Shown piece after piece: positions 16,752-18,904 of a DNA stretch of 18,904 nt. The stretch covers positions 1 through 18,904 of the forward strand of contig JBAVEL010000092.1 in assembly GCA_049587715.1 (NCBI GenBank). The letters run 5' to 3'. The translations under genes and the position numbers were made by a program. Source of the DNA: JBAVEL01 sp049587715 (GTDB taxonomy: Bacteria; Bacteroidota; Ignavibacteria; UBA10030; UBA6906). The notes below the pieces were generated by a model. The model had not been told where the DNA came from, made no database searches, and saw nothing but the letters and a program-made list of their open reading frames with translations. Position 1 is the first letter of the stretch. Every line of letters starts with the position of its first letter.

Positions 16752-17764
16752 ACACCCTCTATCTGACTTCAGACGACGCATACGTTCGGAAGGAGCGAGA
16801 GACGTTCGTCGTCGAAAAGAACGGAGAGAAAGTGCTCCAGGCACCCATTCATGCGATCGAGAACATTGTTTGTTTCGGCTTCAAGGCTCTAAGTCCTCCA
16901 CTGATGGCATTCTGCGCCGAGAATTCTGTCGGGATATGCTATTTGTCGTGTGAGGGGCGATTCTTGGCGCGCGTGGCTGGCTCACAGCAGGGGAATGTCC
17001 TGTTGCGGAAAGCCCAATATGGCGTAGCAGACCGAGACGCAGACACCCTCGCCATCGCTAGGCCGATTGTGGGTGCGAAGGTATCGAACACCCGTCATAT
17101 CCTGCTCCGGCATATGCGCAACCACCCGGAGTCAAGTCCCGAGGCTGTTACCCGGGCGTGCAATCTTCTCGGTCACAAGCTGCGGGAAATCGAACATGCG
17201 GCTAACCTGGACGAACTCAGGGGATATGAGGGCGACTGCGCCGCGGAGTACTTCTCAGTGATGCCCTCGTTAATTGGATCCGGAGACGAAGCATTCGCTT
17301 TTCGAGGAAGGTCTCGACGGCCGCCGTTGGATGCACCCAACGCGATATTGTCCTTCCTGTACGCGATCCTCGCGAATGATGTTCGCTCCGCACTTGAGAC
17401 AACCGGGCTGGATCCTCAGGTTGGCTTCCTGCATCGAATTCGGGTTGGCAGGCCCAGCCTGGCCCTCGACCTCATGGAGGAGTTGCGTGCCTACTTAGCA
17501 GATCGGATCATGTTGAATCTGATCAACCTACGGCAGGTTGTGGGCACCGATTTCGAGCGTCGCGAATCCGGAGAGGTCCGAATGACTGAGTCGGCCAGAA
17601 GGACCCTCCTTGCGGCATATCAGAGGCGTAAACAGGAGGAGATAGTTCACCCATACCTTCAGGAGAAGATCACGGTGGGCCTTATTCCGCACGTCCAAGC
17701 CCAACTTATGGCCAGGCACATACGCGGGGACCTGCCGGCGTATCCACCATTTTTGTTGAGGTAG
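16736..17764 (+). CDS. cas1: Cas1, CRISPR integrase
   Basis: This 342-residue protein, with Cas2, joins new spacers at the leader end of the array. The opening MRRHLNTLYLTSDDAYV is typical of type I-C Cas1. The metal ligands are Glu165 (in GYEGDCAAEYF), His233 (in FLHRIRVGRPSLALDL) and Glu248 or Glu249 in the DLMEEL helix. The GTG start overlaps cas4 by 16 bases and has no clear ribosome site, so translation probably depends on cas4 coupling. It ends four bases before the cas2 GTG. Length is normal and no catalytic residue is missing. Confidence 0.96.
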   Translation: MRRHLNTLYLTSDDAYVRKERETFVVEKNGEKVLQAPIHAIENIVCFGFKALSPPLMAFCAENSVGICYLSCEGRFLARVAGSQQGNVLLRKAQYGVADRDADTLAIARPIVGAKVSNTRHILLRHMRNHPESSPEAVTRACNLLGHKLREIEHAANLDELRGYEGDCAAEYFSVMPSLIGSGDEAFAFRGRSRRPPLDAPNAILSFLYAILANDVRSALETTGLDPQVGFLHRIRVGRPSLALDLMEELRAYLADRIMLNLINLRQVVGTDFERRESGEVRMTESARRTLLAAYQRRKQEEIVHPYLQEKITVGLIPHVQAQLMARHIRGDLPAYPPFLLR

Positions 17765-17768
17765 ACCC

Positions 17769-18059
17769 GTGATGGTTTTAGTGACATACGATGTCTCCAC
17801 AAAGAAGCCTGCGGGGGTCAAGCGACTGAGACATATCGCCGAGATATGTGCAGACTATGGACTCCGGGTCCAGAATTCCGTGTTCGAGTGCAATGTTGAT
17901 CCCGCCGAATGGGAGTTCCTAAAGGCCGCACTCCTCGGGCGCTATCAGGCGGCGGAAGACAGTTTGAGATTCTACTTCCTGGGATCGAACTGGCGTAGGC
18001 GAGTGGAACACCACGGGCGGGTTGGAGTGGAAGATGTGGAGGCCCCCATGATTCTGTAA
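17769..18059 (+). CDS. cas2: Cas2, structural partner of Cas1
   Basis: This 96-residue ferredoxin-fold protein forms the dimer between two Cas1 dimers in the integration complex. The first strand MMVLVTYDVST with Asp8, the helix with KRLRHIAEICADYG, and the second strand VQNSVFECNV are the family hallmarks. The start is either the GTG at 17769 or the adjacent ATG at 17772; GAGG at 17758-17761, overlapping the cas1 stop, serves both. It is the last cas gene; the leader and array follow directly. Confidence 0.95.
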   Translation: MMVLVTYDVSTKKPAGVKRLRHIAEICADYGLRVQNSVFECNVDPAEWEFLKAALLGRYQAAEDSLRFYFLGSNWRRRVEHHGRVGVEDVEAPMIL

Positions 18060-18222
18060 CGCTAATCGGAGTTCGCACAGAACTGCCGGAGGGTTAGCTG
18101 TGTGTTTGCGTGATGAATTCGGGGTTTTTCAAAGACTCTGACGGATATGGGCCAAATGCTGGGCTGTGTTAGCGGGAAGGCTCACGTTCAAGGCCTTGGC
18201 TTGTCCTCGCGAGACATCTACG
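18060..18222 (+). promoter_or_regulatory. CRISPR leader
   Basis: This 163-base non-coding stretch lies between cas2 and the first repeat and is in the right position and orientation for a leader, which holds the array promoter and guides integration. It is less GC-rich than the array and includes GGGGTTTTTC (18121-18130). Two perfect palindromes stand near the first repeat: CAAGGCCTTG at 18189-18198 and CTCGCGAG at 18206-18213. They could be binding sites for the integration complex or a host factor. I could not assign promoter boxes. Confidence 0.75.
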
Positions 18223-18904
18223 GTCGCCCCCCACGCGGGGGCGTGGATTGAAACTCAGCATACGCGTCTTGCGCCTGCTCAATGTAGAGGTCGCCCCCCA
18301 CGCGGGGGCGTGGATTGAAACGCCTTGTCCGCAATGGCAGGGTCAGCCACGACATCGTCGCCCCCCACGCGGGGGCGTGGATTGAAACCTCAATCGTGAC
18401 GATGCTGTCCATCACCTCATCGTCGCCCCCCACGCGGGGGCGTGGATTGAAACCTCTACGCCCAAGGCATGGAGGTCATGCGGGCCGTCGCCCCCCACGC
18501 GGGGGCGTGGATTGAAACGGGTAGTGCCAGACGTTCGACCAGCGGGCCGACGTCGCCCCCCACGCGGGGGCGTGGATTGAAACACGTTCACCGTGCCACC
18601 GTACGCGTAGCACTCCCGTCGCCCCCCACGCGGGGGCGTGGATTGAAACGGTGCACAGGAACATCTCGTCCAGGATGTGCACGTCGCCCCCCACGCGGGG
18701 GCGTGGATTGAAACCAATGGAGGTACTCGCGGCGGAGGTCGGCCGGCGGTCGCCCCCCACGCGGGGGCGTGGATTGAAACCTTGGCGAGGGTGCGGAAAA
18801 CGTCCCGGATGTCGTCGCCCCCCACGCGGGGGCGTGGATTGAAACACGTTGTGAAGTTACGTGAACGGGCAAGCGGAAGTCGCCCCCCACGCGGGGGCGT
18901 GGAT
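18223..18904 (+). CRISPR. Type I-C CRISPR array, 11 repeats, truncated by window end
   Basis: Repeats are 32 bases and begin GTCGCCCCCCACG and end GGATTGAAAC. Ten are complete and, as far as I can read, identical; the eleventh (18879-18904) has its first 26 bases. Starts are 18223, 18290, 18357, 18422, 18487, 18552, 18618, 18683, 18749, 18814 and 18879. The ten spacers are 35, 35, 33, 33, 33, 33, 34, 33, 34 and 33 bases. Repeat positions 3-9 and 15-21 form a 7-bp stem (CGCCCCC with GGGGGCG) around CACGC. Cutting after base 21 leaves the 11-base handle TGGATTGAAAC, as in other I-C systems. The leader side is left, so the newest spacers should be at 18255 onward. No spacer matches this window by eye. 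Confidence 0.99.

Noticed and set aside
18218..18890. Repetitive minus-strand frames with phrases such as VSIHAPAWGAT and FQSTPPRGGR
   Set aside because: These are translations of the CRISPR repeats in different frames, a common annotation artefact, not a repeat protein.

Overview
The window is GC-rich DNA from a diderm (outer-membrane) bacterium carrying a complete type I-C CRISPR-Cas locus. The left 7.4 kb encodes envelope and RNA-turnover proteins: a TamB-like translocation/assembly protein, RNase R, and an exported zinc-peptidase/beta-propeller/beta-barrel protein. The outer membrane is inferred from TamB and from the barrel ending in Phe. The lineage cannot be fixed from this sequence alone; a GC-rich Proteobacteria-like or FCB-like lineage would fit.

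Layout. 1-2040: 3' part of a TamB-family gene. 2049-4259: rnr, 8 bases downstream. 4315-7404: secreted peptidase-MA/PD40 propeller/Omp85-like barrel protein. 7417-8742, minus strand: AAA ATPase with a DUF4143-type C-terminus, convergent with the previous gene and preceded by nested AAGGAT inverted repeats. 8804-9896: about 1.1 kb with no confident gene, holding a terminator-like hairpin on the minus strand. 9897-18059: cas3-cas5c-cas8c(-cas11c)-cas7c-cas4-cas1-cas2, all on the plus strand. 18060-18222: leader. 18223-18904: CRISPR array with ten complete 32-base repeats, ten spacers of 33-35 bases and an eleventh repeat cut by the window edge.

How it works. Cas4, Cas1 and Cas2 acquire spacers. 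Cas5c, which has the Tyr46/Lys116/His117 catalytic set, cuts the array transcript at the base of the repeat hairpin, since no cas6 is present. Cas5c, Cas7c, Cas8c and an internally translated Cas11c form Cascade, and Cas3 (HD nuclease plus helicase) degrades the target. In single 60-base lines counted by eye, the left block is near 68% G+C (2821-2880) and cas5c near 50% (12661-12720), which suggests the CRISPR locus was acquired horizontally.

I see no clearly new system. The observations most worth following are the internal Cas11c start, the 223-base gap between cas7 and cas4 with a possible 33-codon ORF, the iterated operator-like palindromes before the ATPase gene, the unexplained 1.1-kb region before cas3, and the three-domain peptidase/propeller/barrel protein close to tamB.
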